Shown piece by piece: positions 18,882 to 26,927 of a stretch of 64,000 nt of DNA. A program made the position numbers and the translations under genes. Position 1 is the stretch's first letter, and each line of letters opens with the position of its first letter. The stretch spans positions 170,993-234,992 of the forward strand of contig JAJYSJ010000003.1 in assembly GCA_021793645.1 (NCBI GenBank), read 5' to 3'. Origin of the DNA: Bacillota bacterium. Its GTDB lineage: Bacteria; Bacillota; Sulfobacillia; JAJZYS01; JAJYTV01. Under the pieces are notes generated by a model, which saw nothing but the letters and a program-made list of their open reading frames with translations, made no database searches and had not been told where the DNA came from.

Positions 18882-19703
18882 CTACTCCCCCTTGTCCCGA
18901 GCCGCATCGGCCTGCATCGCAGCATCGAGTGCCGCTGCCATCGCGCGATGGGGCGGCTGTTCTCCGTACCAGAGCCGCCACGCGAGCAGGGCCTGCGCGA
19001 GGAGCATGCCATTGCCGCCGAGCACGCGGCAGCCGCGCCGAAGCGCGCGCTGCTGCAGTTCGGTCGGTGCCGGACGGTACAGGAGATCGTACAGAATGAT
19101 GCCCTCTGGGATGTCATGCTCTGCGAGCGGCGACTCGCCAGGGCGCCCTCCGAGCGTCGTGGCGTTGACAATCAGATCCAGACCGTGCAGGCCTGTCCAA
19201 CCTTGCCAGTCGAGTGTCTGCGCACGGAACTCGATTGCGAAGCGTCCCAGCTTCTCGCGGTTGCGTCCTGCGACGTGCAGGCGTACGCCCTCTCGCTCAA
19301 GTGCGGCGCAGACCGCCAGGGCAGCGCCGCCGGTGCCCAGCACGAGTGCTTCGCGCACCGGCCTTCCCACGGCGGCGATCGGCTGCCAGAAGCCGTCTGC
19401 GTCAGTGTTGTGACCAATCCAGCCGCCCTCACCGCGGACCAGCACGTTGACGGCGCCGATCCGCCTCGCCCAGGGGTCGAGCCGCGTGCACAGCAGTGCG
19501 GCAGCCTCCTTGTGCGGCGTCGTCACGTTCGCGCCGCGTGCGCCAAGCAGATAGGCTCCACGCATAGCACCATGCAGATCAGCCTCTTCAACGGGCCAAA
19601 GCATGTACTGTCCCTTGCGGCCGCTCTCGCGCAGTGCAGCACTATGGATTGCTGGAGAGTACGACTTGTCGATGCCCTGGCCGAATAGGCCAAGCAGTTC
19701 CAT
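18882..19703 (-). CDS. aroE: Shikimate dehydrogenase
   Basis: This 273-residue NADPH-dependent enzyme reduces 3-dehydroshikimate. The N-terminal substrate site is visible as GIDKSYSPAIHSAAL and GANVTTPHKEAA with the catalytic lysine, followed by GAVNVLVR and NTDADGFW. The Rossmann segment is VLGTGGAALAVCAAL, with N and R following in AGRNREK. ATG 19703 has GAGGTG upstream; the open frame reaches 8 codons further. It is the first gene of the aroE-aroC-aroKB operon. Confidence 0.94.
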   Translation of the reverse strand: MELLGLFGQGIDKSYSPAIHSAALRESGRKGQYMLWPVEEADLHGAMRGAYLLGARGANVTTPHKEAAALLCTRLDPWARRIGAVNVLVRGEGGWIGHNTDADGFWQPIAAVGRPVREALVLGTGGAALAVCAALEREGVRLHVAGRNREKLGRFAIEFRAQTLDWQGWTGLHGLDLIVNATTLGGRPGESPLAEHDIPEGIILYDLLYRPAPTELQQRALRRGCRVLGGNGMLLAQALLAWRLWYGEQPPHRAMAAALDAAMQADAARDKGE

Positions 19704-19805
19704 GCCACACCTCGTCCTGCCTAGCATTGTCTCTCAGACCGCCTCAAGCGGCGGGTAGCGAAATCGCCAAGGCGCGCAACGCCTTGGCGAACAGCGTAGG
19801 CTTGG

Positions 19806-20327
19806 TCAGCCCGCGTGCGTGGGAAGGTGTAGTCCTTGCCGCTCGAAGTGGCGCAGTACGACATCCTCGACTCTGCGCACCGCCCTGGTGCCGATGAACT
19901 CCTCGCGGGTCAACGGCGAGACGAGGATCGTGAAGAACCCCGCCCGGTTCCCTCCAAGGATGTCAGTGAACACCTGGTCACCGATCACGGCGGTCGTCTG
20001 CGGTGTCGTCCCGAGCAGTTCCATCGCCTTGAGGAATCCCCGCGTCCGAGGTTTGCGGGCGTTGGGGATGCAAGGTACGCCGATAGAACGTGCGAAGTCC
20101 CCGACCCGACCCTTGCCGTTGTTGCTGAGGATCACAGCCTCGATCTGGTGGCCGCGCAGTCCCTTCAGCCAAGTCGCGACCTCCTGCGTTGGGCTCAGTG
20201 CACGCCACCCGGCAAGGGTGTTGTCGAGATCAAGGACGACGCCACGAATGCCCCTGCGGCGGAGGAGCCTCAGGTCGACAGCTTGCACGGAGTCCAGGTA
20301 CAGGTTCGGGCGCAGCTTCGACAGCAA
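19806..20327 (-). CDS. yqeG: YqeG-family HAD phosphatase
   Basis: This small HAD superfamily protein of 173 residues has the nucleophile motif VVLDLDNTLAGW, followed by AVILSNNGKGR (motif II) and KPRTRGFLKAM with the K of motif III and GDQVFTDILGGNRAG (motif IV). YqeG is a class IIIA HAD phosphatase common in Bacillota; some homologues act on phosphatidylglycerophosphate. I chose TTG 20327, with GGAAGGGG before it, because YqeG proteins start LLSKLRPNLY. The longer open frame upstream overlaps promoter sequence. Confidence 0.85.
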   Translation of the reverse strand: MLSKLRPNLYLDSVQAVDLRLLRRRGIRGVVLDLDNTLAGWRALSPTQEVATWLKGLRGHQIEAVILSNNGKGRVGDFARSIGVPCIPNARKPRTRGFLKAMELLGTTPQTTAVIGDQVFTDILGGNRAGFFTILVSPLTREEFIGTRAVRRVEDVVLRHFERQGLHLPTHAG

Positions 20328-20354
20328 GCGAGATCCCCTTCCGAAGTTGCAAGC

Positions 20355-20383
20355 ATTATAGCACACCGCCATTGTGCACCACG
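20355..20383 (-). promoter_or_regulatory. Putative yqeG promoter
   Basis: On the minus strand a perfect -10 TATAAT lies at 20355-20360, about 28 nt before the yqeG TTG. The -35 region 17 nt upstream (20378-20383, CGTGGT) is weak. The promoter is divergent from the ferredoxin promoter. Confidence 0.5.
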
Positions 20384-20387
20384 CCTG

Positions 20388-20416
20388 TTGTCTCCTGCCC
20401 CAAGCGGGTATATATT
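20388..20416 (+). promoter_or_regulatory. Ferredoxin promoter
   Basis: A -35 TTGTCT (20388-20393) and a -10 TATATT (20411-20416) are spaced by 17 nt, upstream of the ferredoxin gene at 20481. It is close to the sigma-A consensus. Confidence 0.65.
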
Positions 20417-20480
20417 GAAGTCCTCGGAACAACGACCCGGCGCTCGCTCCAAGCGCAGCCCGGAGTGAGGAGGCCGCTTC

Positions 20481-20723
20481 GTGGCGTACGTGATTGCTGA
20501 ACCGTGCATCGGTACGAAAGACAAGTCGTGCGTCGACGTCTGCCCGGTCGACTGTATCCACGGCGGATCGGATGACCAGCAGCTGTACATCAACCCGGAT
20601 GACTGCATCAACTGCGGTGCTTGTGAAGCGGTTTGCCCGGTGAACGCAATCTTCGAGGAGTCGATGCTTCCCACTGAGTGGGAAGGGTACCTCGCCAAGA
20701 ACCGCGAGTACTTCGAGAAGTAG
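20481..20723 (+). CDS. 7Fe/8Fe bacterial-type ferredoxin
   Basis: This 80-residue ferredoxin has CVDVCPVDCIH and then the complete CINCGACEAVCPVNAIF cluster. The first motif (CIGTKDKSCVDVCPVDC) has the wider spacing seen in ferredoxins that carry a 3Fe-4S plus a 4Fe-4S centre. The C-terminus (FEESMLPTEWEGYLAKNREYFEK) is typical of Bacillota and actinobacterial FdxA-type proteins. The GTG start at 20481 has AGGAGG at 20468-20473. It has its own promoter and terminator. Confidence 0.92.
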   Translation: MAYVIAEPCIGTKDKSCVDVCPVDCIHGGSDDQQLYINPDDCINCGACEAVCPVNAIFEESMLPTEWEGYLAKNREYFEK

Positions 20724-20724
20724 T

Positions 20725-20766
20725 AAGGAAGGGGGGGAGGGGCCGCTTGCCCCTCCCCCCTTCCTT
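20725..20766. terminator. Bidirectional terminator between ferredoxin and rhomboid genes
   Basis: A very long stem (AAGGAAGGGGGGGAGGGG pairing with CCCCTCCCCCCTTCCTT) with a CCGCTTG loop fills the space between two convergent genes. The AAGG/CCTT base can serve as a short T-rich tail in both directions. Confidence 0.85.
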
Positions 20767-21426
20767 CTAGCCTACAAGTCGTTGTGCGTACGTGATCAGA
20801 AAGGCCGCGAGGACGACATAGGCGGCGCCGGCTGCGTAGGTGATGGTCGTCCGCCCGCGTGCGGCGCCGTAGACGACGTAGGCCGCGAGGAAGCCGCCAA
20901 CAAGCCCTCCGACATGGTCCCACACACCGATCCCCGGCTGCAAGAAATCGAAGCCAAGGTTCAGCACGAGGATCGAGACCAGCCACCGCATCAGGTAGCT
21001 GCGCGTCTGTCCACCGCTATGCAGTGCGATCACTGCCGTTGCGCCGAGCAAACCGAAGATGGCGCCGGACGCACCGACCATGACGACGTTGAGCGGGTAA
21101 AGGGCCAAGGACAGGAGTCCACCCAAGATGCCTGCAAGCACATAGACGAACAGGTAGTTGCGGGTGCCCAGAGCCGGCTCCACGAGCTGCCCCATCACAT
21201 ACAGACTCCAGCCATTGAGTAGAATGTGAATCCAGCCAAAATGCAGAAACATGGCGGTGAAGATCCGCCACCATTGGCCATCCAGAAGGACGTACCCGTT
21301 GACCTGCGCACCGAGCTGCACGAGGCGGGTCAGCGAGGGTTGCCCCGCAAGCCCCCCCTCATAAAGGAAGATCAGGGCGAGCAGCACCAGCAGGCCGTAT
21401 GTCGCTGGCATGTTACGATCGCGCAT
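20767..21426 (-). CDS. Rhomboid family intramembrane serine protease
   Basis: This 219-residue protein has about six transmembrane helices. The catalytic Ser motif GASGAIFGLLG is near residue 126, and the catalytic His is in the later helix VWDHVGGLVGGFLAAY. The L1-loop WR (QWWRIFTAMFLHFGWIHILLNG) is also present. It cleaves membrane proteins within the bilayer; the substrate is unknown. ATG 21426 follows GGGGAGG; an ATG four codons upstream lies before the ribosome-binding site. Confidence 0.9.
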   Translation of the reverse strand: MRDRNMPATYGLLVLLALIFLYEGGLAGQPSLTRLVQLGAQVNGYVLLDGQWWRIFTAMFLHFGWIHILLNGWSLYVMGQLVEPALGTRNYLFVYVLAGILGGLLSLALYPLNVVMVGASGAIFGLLGATAVIALHSGGQTRSYLMRWLVSILVLNLGFDFLQPGIGVWDHVGGLVGGFLAAYVVYGAARGRTTITYAAGAAYVVLAAFLITYAQRLVG

Positions 21427-21514
21427 GGACCTCCCCAATTGACCGCCCCCCGGATCATTCTATCGCAGACGTGCAACTCGGTCGCACATCCCACGAGAAA
21501 GCGAGAGAACCCCA

Positions 21515-22000
21515 TTGCGTCTTCCCCGACTGGCGAAACCCGTTTGGCGCGCTGCATTGCCGATGGGCGCATTGTCCGCTGCCCTCGTCTGGCTCGTCTT
21601 CCTGGCGCACGGAGGTGTCCGCGGCACCGCCGATGAGGGCACTGTGCTGCCGCTTGCGCTGTTCTTTCTGGAAGCGCTGGCGTACGGGTATGCAGGATTC
21701 CGGGTGCGGCGCCAGGGCCTGAGCCCCAAAGACAGCGCACTGGCCGGCGCACTGGCCGGCCTTCTTACGGAACTGCTTGCAGGATTCTGGCGCACCTCTC
21801 TGCTCCTCTTCAGCCGGAGCTACATGGCGTGGATCCAGCACGCCAAGCATCCGAACCTAGCGCTCAACCAGATTCCCTGGCCACCATTCACTGTACTGGC
21901 TGCGCTGATTGGCGTCGTCCTGGCAGGGATTGCAATCGGAGCGGCCGCGGGTGCGATCGGCGGCTCTTTTGCGGAGCAGCCGCACAGCGCCCGTCCCTAG
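21515..22000 (+). CDS. Small hydrophobic membrane protein, unknown
   Basis: This 161-residue protein has about four hydrophobic segments (ALPMGALSAALVWLVFLAHG, LPLALFFLEALAYGYAGF, ALAGALAGLLTELLAGF and VLAALIGVVLAGIAIGAAAG). I do not recognise the family. TTG 21515 with a weak GAGAGAA upstream is a possible start; the ATG at 21563 is an alternative. It lies divergent to the rhomboid gene and its 3' end overlaps the asnB 3' end by 4 nt. Confidence 0.65.
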   Translation: MRLPRLAKPVWRAALPMGALSAALVWLVFLAHGGVRGTADEGTVLPLALFFLEALAYGYAGFRVRRQGLSPKDSALAGALAGLLTELLAGFWRTSLLLFSRSYMAWIQHAKHPNLALNQIPWPPFTVLAALIGVVLAGIAIGAAAGAIGGSFAEQPHSARP

Positions 22001-23904
22001 GCACCGAATTCCCGTTTCGGCTGCTGCTCGCTTGCCACGCCAGGAGCCATGTCGTACACCTGCCGCAGCCATAGTTCCAGGGCGAGCAGGACATAGATGA
22101 GGCGTCCACTCCCATTGGGACGCGCCCGGAGCCCATTCAGCACCTGGGCGACAGTCTGCGTCTCGAACAGGCCACGCGCTTGTGCCGTATCGTCGGTTAG
22201 GAAGTCAAAGGCAAGATCTCGCAAGGGCCCCGCCAGTAGGCGGGAGATCGGCGAAGGAAAACCGCGCTTGCGGCGGCTGGCCACTTCCGCCGGAAGATGC
22301 CTGTGCGCCACCTGTCGTAGGACCCATTTGCCCTGTCCGCCCTCCAGCTTGCGCTGCCAGGGCAGCCGGTCGGCCAGGTCGATGACGCCCGCATCAAGGT
22401 ACGGGACGCGCGCCTCCAGGCCAAACGTCATCGTCAGGCGGTCGAGTTTCAGCAGTGCTTCATCGGCAAGCCAGACAGTGCGATCTACGTGGAGCATGGC
22501 GCCAAGCCAATCAGCTCCGCCTCGTTCGGCTTCCTCGAACGCTTCTCGAGCGAGGCTGTCGGGGCTGGCGTCGATCAGTTCCTCGCGCACCTCGGGGGCA
22601 TATAGCCTCAGCCGGTTTTCCCCCGTCCAGCTCATGCCGATACCGAGGTACCGCTTACCGAGCGGCGTCAGGCTGCGCTGCGCGAAGCCACGTCCCGGCA
22701 CCGCAAGCGGCAGGTGCGCCAGTGCGCGCCGCAGGCCCTGCGGCACGCTGCGCTGGAAGCGCTCGACAACGAGCGGCTCGTAGTAGCCTGGGTAGCCGGC
22801 GAATAGTTCGTCAGCACCCTCCCCGCTCAGCACCACCGGCACGTCCTGTGCAGCGCGCTCTGCAACTGCCCTTAGCGGCAGTGCGGTCGGGTCGCCGTTC
22901 GGTTCGTCCACTTCGTGCGTCAATGCGAGAAGGTGGCGCTCCGCCTCCTCTGGCGTAATCTCCAGCCGGTGCAGCGGCACACCGTAGGCAGCAGCGGTCG
23001 CCGACGTCACGTCGAATTCCTGCCCTTCGTCGCCAAAGCCGACGAACCCAGCGGTGTACGCGTGCAGGCCCTGCATCTCCTGTGCTGCATAGTGCAGGAC
23101 GAGACCGGAATCGATACCGCCCGACAGCAGCACACCGATCGGCTGGTCGCCTTGCAAATGGGTGCGGACAGACTCGGCCATGCGTCGATCGAGTTCGCTG
23201 ACGGGATCGATGATCTCTTGCGGCGCGTTGGCGGAGGTCGCAACCGCGAACACGGCTCTGCGCATCGTCCCTGCCGCATCGATCTCGATCGTATGTCCAG
23301 GCAGGACGCGGTGGATGCCCTCGACTACCGTCTCCTCACCTACCGCCGTGCGGTAGAGAAGGTAGCGGTCGATCGCGGCAAGGTTCAGCGCAGGCGCACT
23401 GTCGACATGCAGCAGAGACCGCAGTTCCGAAGCAAAGGCGAAGCCGTGTCGCGTGCGACGCCACAGAAGCGGCTTGATACCCACGGGGTCCCGGGCCAGC
23501 AGCAGCCGATGCGTGCCGCAGTCCCAAAGCGCGACCGCAAACATGCCCCGCAGTTCAGCGGGGAACTTCGCACCGTGTTCCTCGTAGAGGTGGACGACAA
23601 CTTCTGCGTCGGATCCGCCGCGAAAGGCATGACCCTTTGCCTCGAGGCGCCGCCGCAATTCGACGTGGTTGTAGATCTCGCCGTTTACGACCGCCACAAT
23701 GCGCCTGTTTTCGCTATAGAAGGGCTGGATTCCGCCGGCGGGATCGACGATCGCCAGCCTGCGCATGCCCAGCGCGATCCCTTGGCCTGAGTAGGTGCCG
23801 AGGTCATCCGGTCCGCGGTGCCTCAACGACTCGAGCATTTGCTCGAGCGCCTGCACCGGCTCGGCTCGTCCGTCCAAGTCGACCATCCCCGCAATGCCGC
23901 ACAC
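21997..23904 (-). CDS. asnB: Asparagine synthase (glutamine-hydrolysing)
   Basis: This 635-residue enzyme makes asparagine from aspartate, glutamine and ATP. I chose the GTG at 23904 because the next codon is Cys, which gives the essential N-terminal nucleophile CGIAGMVDLDG after removal of Met. A longer frame would bury it. A GGGGGAGG ribosome-binding site is 10 nt upstream. The glutaminase motifs RHRGPDD and NGEIYNH are present, then the synthetase PP-loop VLLSGGIDSGLV (near residue 260) and VVLSGEGADELFAGYPGYY. The length is typical for this AsnB class. Confidence 0.95.
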   Translation of the reverse strand: MCGIAGMVDLDGRAEPVQALEQMLESLRHRGPDDLGTYSGQGIALGMRRLAIVDPAGGIQPFYSENRRIVAVVNGEIYNHVELRRRLEAKGHAFRGGSDAEVVVHLYEEHGAKFPAELRGMFAVALWDCGTHRLLLARDPVGIKPLLWRRTRHGFAFASELRSLLHVDSAPALNLAAIDRYLLYRTAVGEETVVEGIHRVLPGHTIEIDAAGTMRRAVFAVATSANAPQEIIDPVSELDRRMAESVRTHLQGDQPIGVLLSGGIDSGLVLHYAAQEMQGLHAYTAGFVGFGDEGQEFDVTSATAAAYGVPLHRLEITPEEAERHLLALTHEVDEPNGDPTALPLRAVAERAAQDVPVVLSGEGADELFAGYPGYYEPLVVERFQRSVPQGLRRALAHLPLAVPGRGFAQRSLTPLGKRYLGIGMSWTGENRLRLYAPEVREELIDASPDSLAREAFEEAERGGADWLGAMLHVDRTVWLADEALLKLDRLTMTFGLEARVPYLDAGVIDLADRLPWQRKLEGGQGKWVLRQVAHRHLPAEVASRRKRGFPSPISRLLAGPLRDLAFDFLTDDTAQARGLFETQTVAQVLNGLRARPNGSGRLIYVLLALELWLRQVYDMAPGVASEQQPKREFGA

Positions 23905-23981
23905 GCGTGTGGTTGCCTCCCCCTCAGTCCCCTGGTGCAGTGTAGCCCAGAATGGATGAAAACCATCTGAATCAGCGGACT

Positions 23982-23997
23982 CTTTCATGAATGAAAG
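23982..23997. promoter_or_regulatory. Palindrome upstream of asnB (possible operator)
   Basis: CTTTCAT-GA-ATGAAAG is a perfect 7-bp inverted repeat with a 2-nt spacer, about 80 nt upstream of the asnB start. A further CTTTCAT copy lies at 24047-24053. The binding factor is unknown. Confidence 0.4.
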
Positions 23998-24015
23998 CTG
24001 CTGCTGCACAGCGTA

Positions 24016-24042
24016 GGCCGCCCCCTACAACAGGGGGCGGCC
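24016..24042. terminator. GC-rich hairpin, terminator-like
   Basis: A perfect 11-bp stem (GGCCGCCCCCT / AGGGGGCGGCC) with a 5-nt loop lies 15 nt after the stop of the minus-strand acetyltransferase remnant and upstream of asnB. There is no clear T-run on the minus strand. It may still stop transcription. Confidence 0.5.
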
Positions 24043-24056
24043 CCCTCTTTCATATA

Positions 24057-24422
24057 TCAGTGCATGTGAGATCGTACCACAATCGTGTCAAAACTGGGCG
24101 CACCCTGCGGCTGTTCGCTACCACCTGCCGCCCACTCGTGCCGGAGCAGCAAGGAGAAGACCTGGTCGCAAGACACCCATCCAGGTGGCAGCTCATGCAG
24201 GCGTCCGACATGTCGAAAACCCGCCATCGCCAGGATCTCCTGCGACGCCAGATTGTCGCTTGATGTCGTTGCATACGCTCTAGCGAACAGGATCAGTGCC
24301 CGCTGCCGATGCCCATCTCCGCTAAGAGGCCGCGGGTGGTAGCAGTTGTGATCGCGTAGGCTGCTGATCGCACACACCCAGCCGATCCGCAATCGCGAGC
24401 CTCCGCTGAGGATCAGCTGGCA
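24057..24422 (-). pseudogene. GNAT-type acetyltransferase C-terminal fragment
   Basis: The frame is open from 24422 to 24057. Its middle contains SDNLASQEILAMAGFRHVG followed by RLHELP, which matches the end of GNAT acetyltransferase domains (N-x-x-S-x-x-x-x-x-x-x-G-F). The acetyl-CoA-binding loop (R/Q-x-x-G-x-G/A) is not clear; SSLRDHNCYHPRPLSGDGHRQRA-type sequence stands in its place. The N-terminal half is absent or in other frames, so this is probably a decayed gene. Confidence 0.45.
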
Positions 24423-24676
24423 TCAAGATCGCGTTATTAAGAGGCAGCGCCACTTGCAAGTATGTTCGCTTGCTTCTACTGCACCGGCAACGTGATGGTG
24501 TCAATGCCTTTTCATCCAATGCGGCAGGGCCCACCCCACCCTAGTCGAATGCAATTCGAACATGGCCGAAGCCATTCCTCAAGACTTTTTCATGCGCAAG
24601 AACGGGTGTGCGCCTCGATTAAGTGCTATCTTGAGTGCACCAGTATGGAATGCGAAGCTTCTAGGGAGATGGTGCC

Positions 24677-25324
24677 ATGCCCAGAACCGAACACGCGGGT
24701 CGCCGCCCTCTCGGACGAACTGGCGGTGCATTCTTGCCGACAAAGCACGGAGAGTTTACCGCTTACGCCTATCCCAACCCCGCAGGCGGCGAGGCCCACC
24801 TTGCGCTCGTGCACGGCGACCTCAATACGGACAAACCCGTGCTGGTGCGCATGCACTCCGAATGCCTCACTGGCGATACGCTCGGATCCCTGCGCTGCGA
24901 CTGCGGCCCGCAATTGGAGCGCGCGCTGCAAGAAATCGGCGAGGCTCCTGCCGGCGTACTGCTGTACCTCCGTCAGGAGGGGCGCGGAATCGGCCTCGCG
25001 GCGAAGATCGAAGCCTACATGCTTCAAGAGACCGGTGCGGATACGTATGACGCGAACATCCTGCTTGGGTACCCCCCGGACGGCCGGGACTACGGGCAGG
25101 CGGCCGACATCCTGCGCGACCTCGGGGTGAGGAATGTCGCACTTTTGACGAACAACCCGACCAAGTCCGCTGCTCTGCGCGCTGAAGGCATCAATGTCAT
25201 GGAGGAGCGTTCGCTCGAGATCACTCCGGGACGGCATAACTTGCGCTACCTCACGGTGAAACGGCAGCGCTTCGGCCATCGTCTGCAGTTGCCTGGGGAT
25301 GCGGCGGCTGCCGGGGCACAGTAG
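24677..25324 (+). CDS. ribA: GTP cyclohydrolase II
   Basis: This 215-residue enzyme catalyses the first step of riboflavin synthesis from GTP. The zinc site HSECLTGDTLGSLRCDCG contains the three cysteines, followed by the catalytic LRQEGRGIGLAAKI and DTYDANILLGYPPDGRDYG. The end includes LLTNNPTKSAAL. The ATG at 24677 has GGGAGATG upstream. It is not fused to DHBP synthase (RibB), so that step must be elsewhere. It is followed after 4 nt by the Rieske-like gene. Confidence 0.95.
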   Translation: MPRTEHAGRRPLGRTGGAFLPTKHGEFTAYAYPNPAGGEAHLALVHGDLNTDKPVLVRMHSECLTGDTLGSLRCDCGPQLERALQEIGEAPAGVLLYLRQEGRGIGLAAKIEAYMLQETGADTYDANILLGYPPDGRDYGQAADILRDLGVRNVALLTNNPTKSAALRAEGINVMEERSLEITPGRHNLRYLTVKRQRFGHRLQLPGDAAAAGAQ

Positions 25325-25328
25325 GCGC

Positions 25329-25646
25329 ATGGAAGGATACGTCGATGCGCTAGCGCTTGATGCACTGCCGCAGGGTTCCCTGCGCAGCGTCCATGTTGGA
25401 AAGGATCGCGTACTGATCGCAAACGACGGTGGTCAAATCCGTGCCATCGGGGCGATCTGGACCCATGAGCACGAGGATCTTGCCGAGGTTGAGATCGAGG
25501 ATAGCTGCGTTGTCTGCCCAAGGCACTCCGCCAGCTTCAACCTTGAAACAGGCGCAGTGGTCGTGGATCTTGCAGCACAGCCGGACCCCGTATCCGACGT
25601 GGGCTTAGAGAGCGGCAAGATTCTGACCGGCCGCAAGAAGGACTAG
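25329..25646 (+). CDS. Rieske-type ferredoxin-like protein with the first Cys ligand replaced
   Basis: This 105-residue protein has the fold pattern of small Rieske ferredoxins: a first metal loop with IGAIWTHEHEDLAE and a second CVVCPRHSASFNLETG. In normal proteins the first motif is C-T-H; here the codon is TGG, giving Trp-Thr-His. Both His and the second Cys pair are present. It lies between ribA and a BphA4-like reductase, whose ATG directly follows its TAG. As read, a normal 2Fe-2S cluster could not be held. Confidence 0.75.
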   Translation: MEGYVDALALDALPQGSLRSVHVGKDRVLIANDGGQIRAIGAIWTHEHEDLAEVEIEDSCVVCPRHSASFNLETGAVVVDLAAQPDPVSDVGLESGKILTGRKKD

Positions 25647-26843
25647 ATGCGCAGCGTCGTGATCGTCGGCGCCTCAGTCGCCGGAGTCCACGCAGCGAAG
25701 GCGCTCAGATCTGGTGGCTACGATGGGGACCTGCATCTCGTCTCGAAAGAGTCTGATCTCCCGTACGACCGGCCACCGCTCTCGAAGGGCTTCCTGCTGG
25801 GGACTGTACATGCGGAGGAGATCGCACTCGCGCCTCCCTCGTACTACGAGGAGGCGCGCATCACGCTGCGCCTAGGCGTGCGCGCCGTCGCGATCAGTCC
25901 GCAGCGCGTCGATCTCTCGGACGGGACGCACCTTGCGTTCGACCGGCTGCTCCTCGCGACGGGGTCGCGCCTGCACCGTCTCAAGGTACCCGGCGACGAC
26001 CTTGACGGCGTCCTTTACCTGCGTACGCTGGCGGATGCCCGCGTACTGCGCGCCCGCCTGCTTGCGGCGCAGCATGTCGCCGTGGTCGGCGGCGGCTTTA
26101 TCGGACTTGAGGTGGCGGCTGCAGCGCGGCAGCTGGGTAAGGAAACGGTCGTCCTCGAGGCGCTTAACGCCCCGCTGGCCCGTCTCCTCGGCGAGGAAAC
26201 CGCACAGGCCCTTTGCTCGCTGCACCGGGAGAACGGCGTATCCATCGTTACACGGGCAGAGGTCATGGCCTTCACGGGTGATGGCGGCGTTCGTGCGGTC
26301 GTACTGCGCGACGGTCGCAGCTTCCCCTGCGACCTTGCAGTGGTCGGAGTTGGCGTGACACCGAACGATGACCTCCTCGGGGCACGAGGTCAGGGTATTC
26401 CGGTCGGCGAGCACCTCCAAAGCGCCATGGACGGAGTGTTTGCGGCGGGCGACGTTGCGCGCTTCCCATACCGAGGGCGGGAAGTCCGCATCGAGCACTG
26501 GGACAATGCCCAGGCAATGGGAGAGCATGCTGCGCGCGCAATGCTGGGCCATGCGGCGCCCTTCGCCGCCTCACCCTTCTTCTGGAGCGACCAGTACGAT
26601 ACTACGTTCCAGTACTTCGGCCACGTCGATGAGCACGATGCCGTCGTTCTGCGCGGAGACCCCGCTTCGCGCAGCTTCATCGCCTTCTACCTGCGGGGCG
26701 GCGCAGTCTCAGCCGCCTTCACCGCAGGCCGTCCGCGCGACGCCCTGCCCCTGCGCCGCCTCGTTGAGCAGCAGGCACAGATCGATCCAGAAGTGCTGCG
26801 CAGCGAAGACGCCAGCCTGAAGCGCCTCTCGCGAAGGGAGTAG
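25647..26843 (+). CDS. FAD-dependent ferredoxin reductase (BphA4/putidaredoxin reductase-like)
   Basis: This 398-residue reductase has an N-terminal FAD site VVIVGASVAGVHAAKALR and the DRPPLSKGFL motif typical of the BphA4 group. A second nucleotide site VAVVGGGFIGLEVAAAARQLG binds NAD(P)H, and the ATG-type motif LAVVGVGVTPN is followed by GVFAAGDVARFPY. It would reduce a ferredoxin partner, presumably the adjacent Rieske-like protein. The start codon abuts the previous stop. Confidence 0.92.
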   Translation: MRSVVIVGASVAGVHAAKALRSGGYDGDLHLVSKESDLPYDRPPLSKGFLLGTVHAEEIALAPPSYYEEARITLRLGVRAVAISPQRVDLSDGTHLAFDRLLLATGSRLHRLKVPGDDLDGVLYLRTLADARVLRARLLAAQHVAVVGGGFIGLEVAAAARQLGKETVVLEALNAPLARLLGEETAQALCSLHRENGVSIVTRAEVMAFTGDGGVRAVVLRDGRSFPCDLAVVGVGVTPNDDLLGARGQGIPVGEHLQSAMDGVFAAGDVARFPYRGREVRIEHWDNAQAMGEHAARAMLGHAAPFAASPFFWSDQYDTTFQYFGHVDEHDAVVLRGDPASRSFIAFYLRGGAVSAAFTAGRPRDALPLRRLVEQQAQIDPEVLRSEDASLKRLSRRE

Positions 26844-26927
26844 CCTGCGACACCTTCCAAAGAAGGCCAACCTTCCAAGGACGCACCGGCCTGCACCTCG
26901 CTGCGCGGGCTGCGCACGCTTAAGTCC

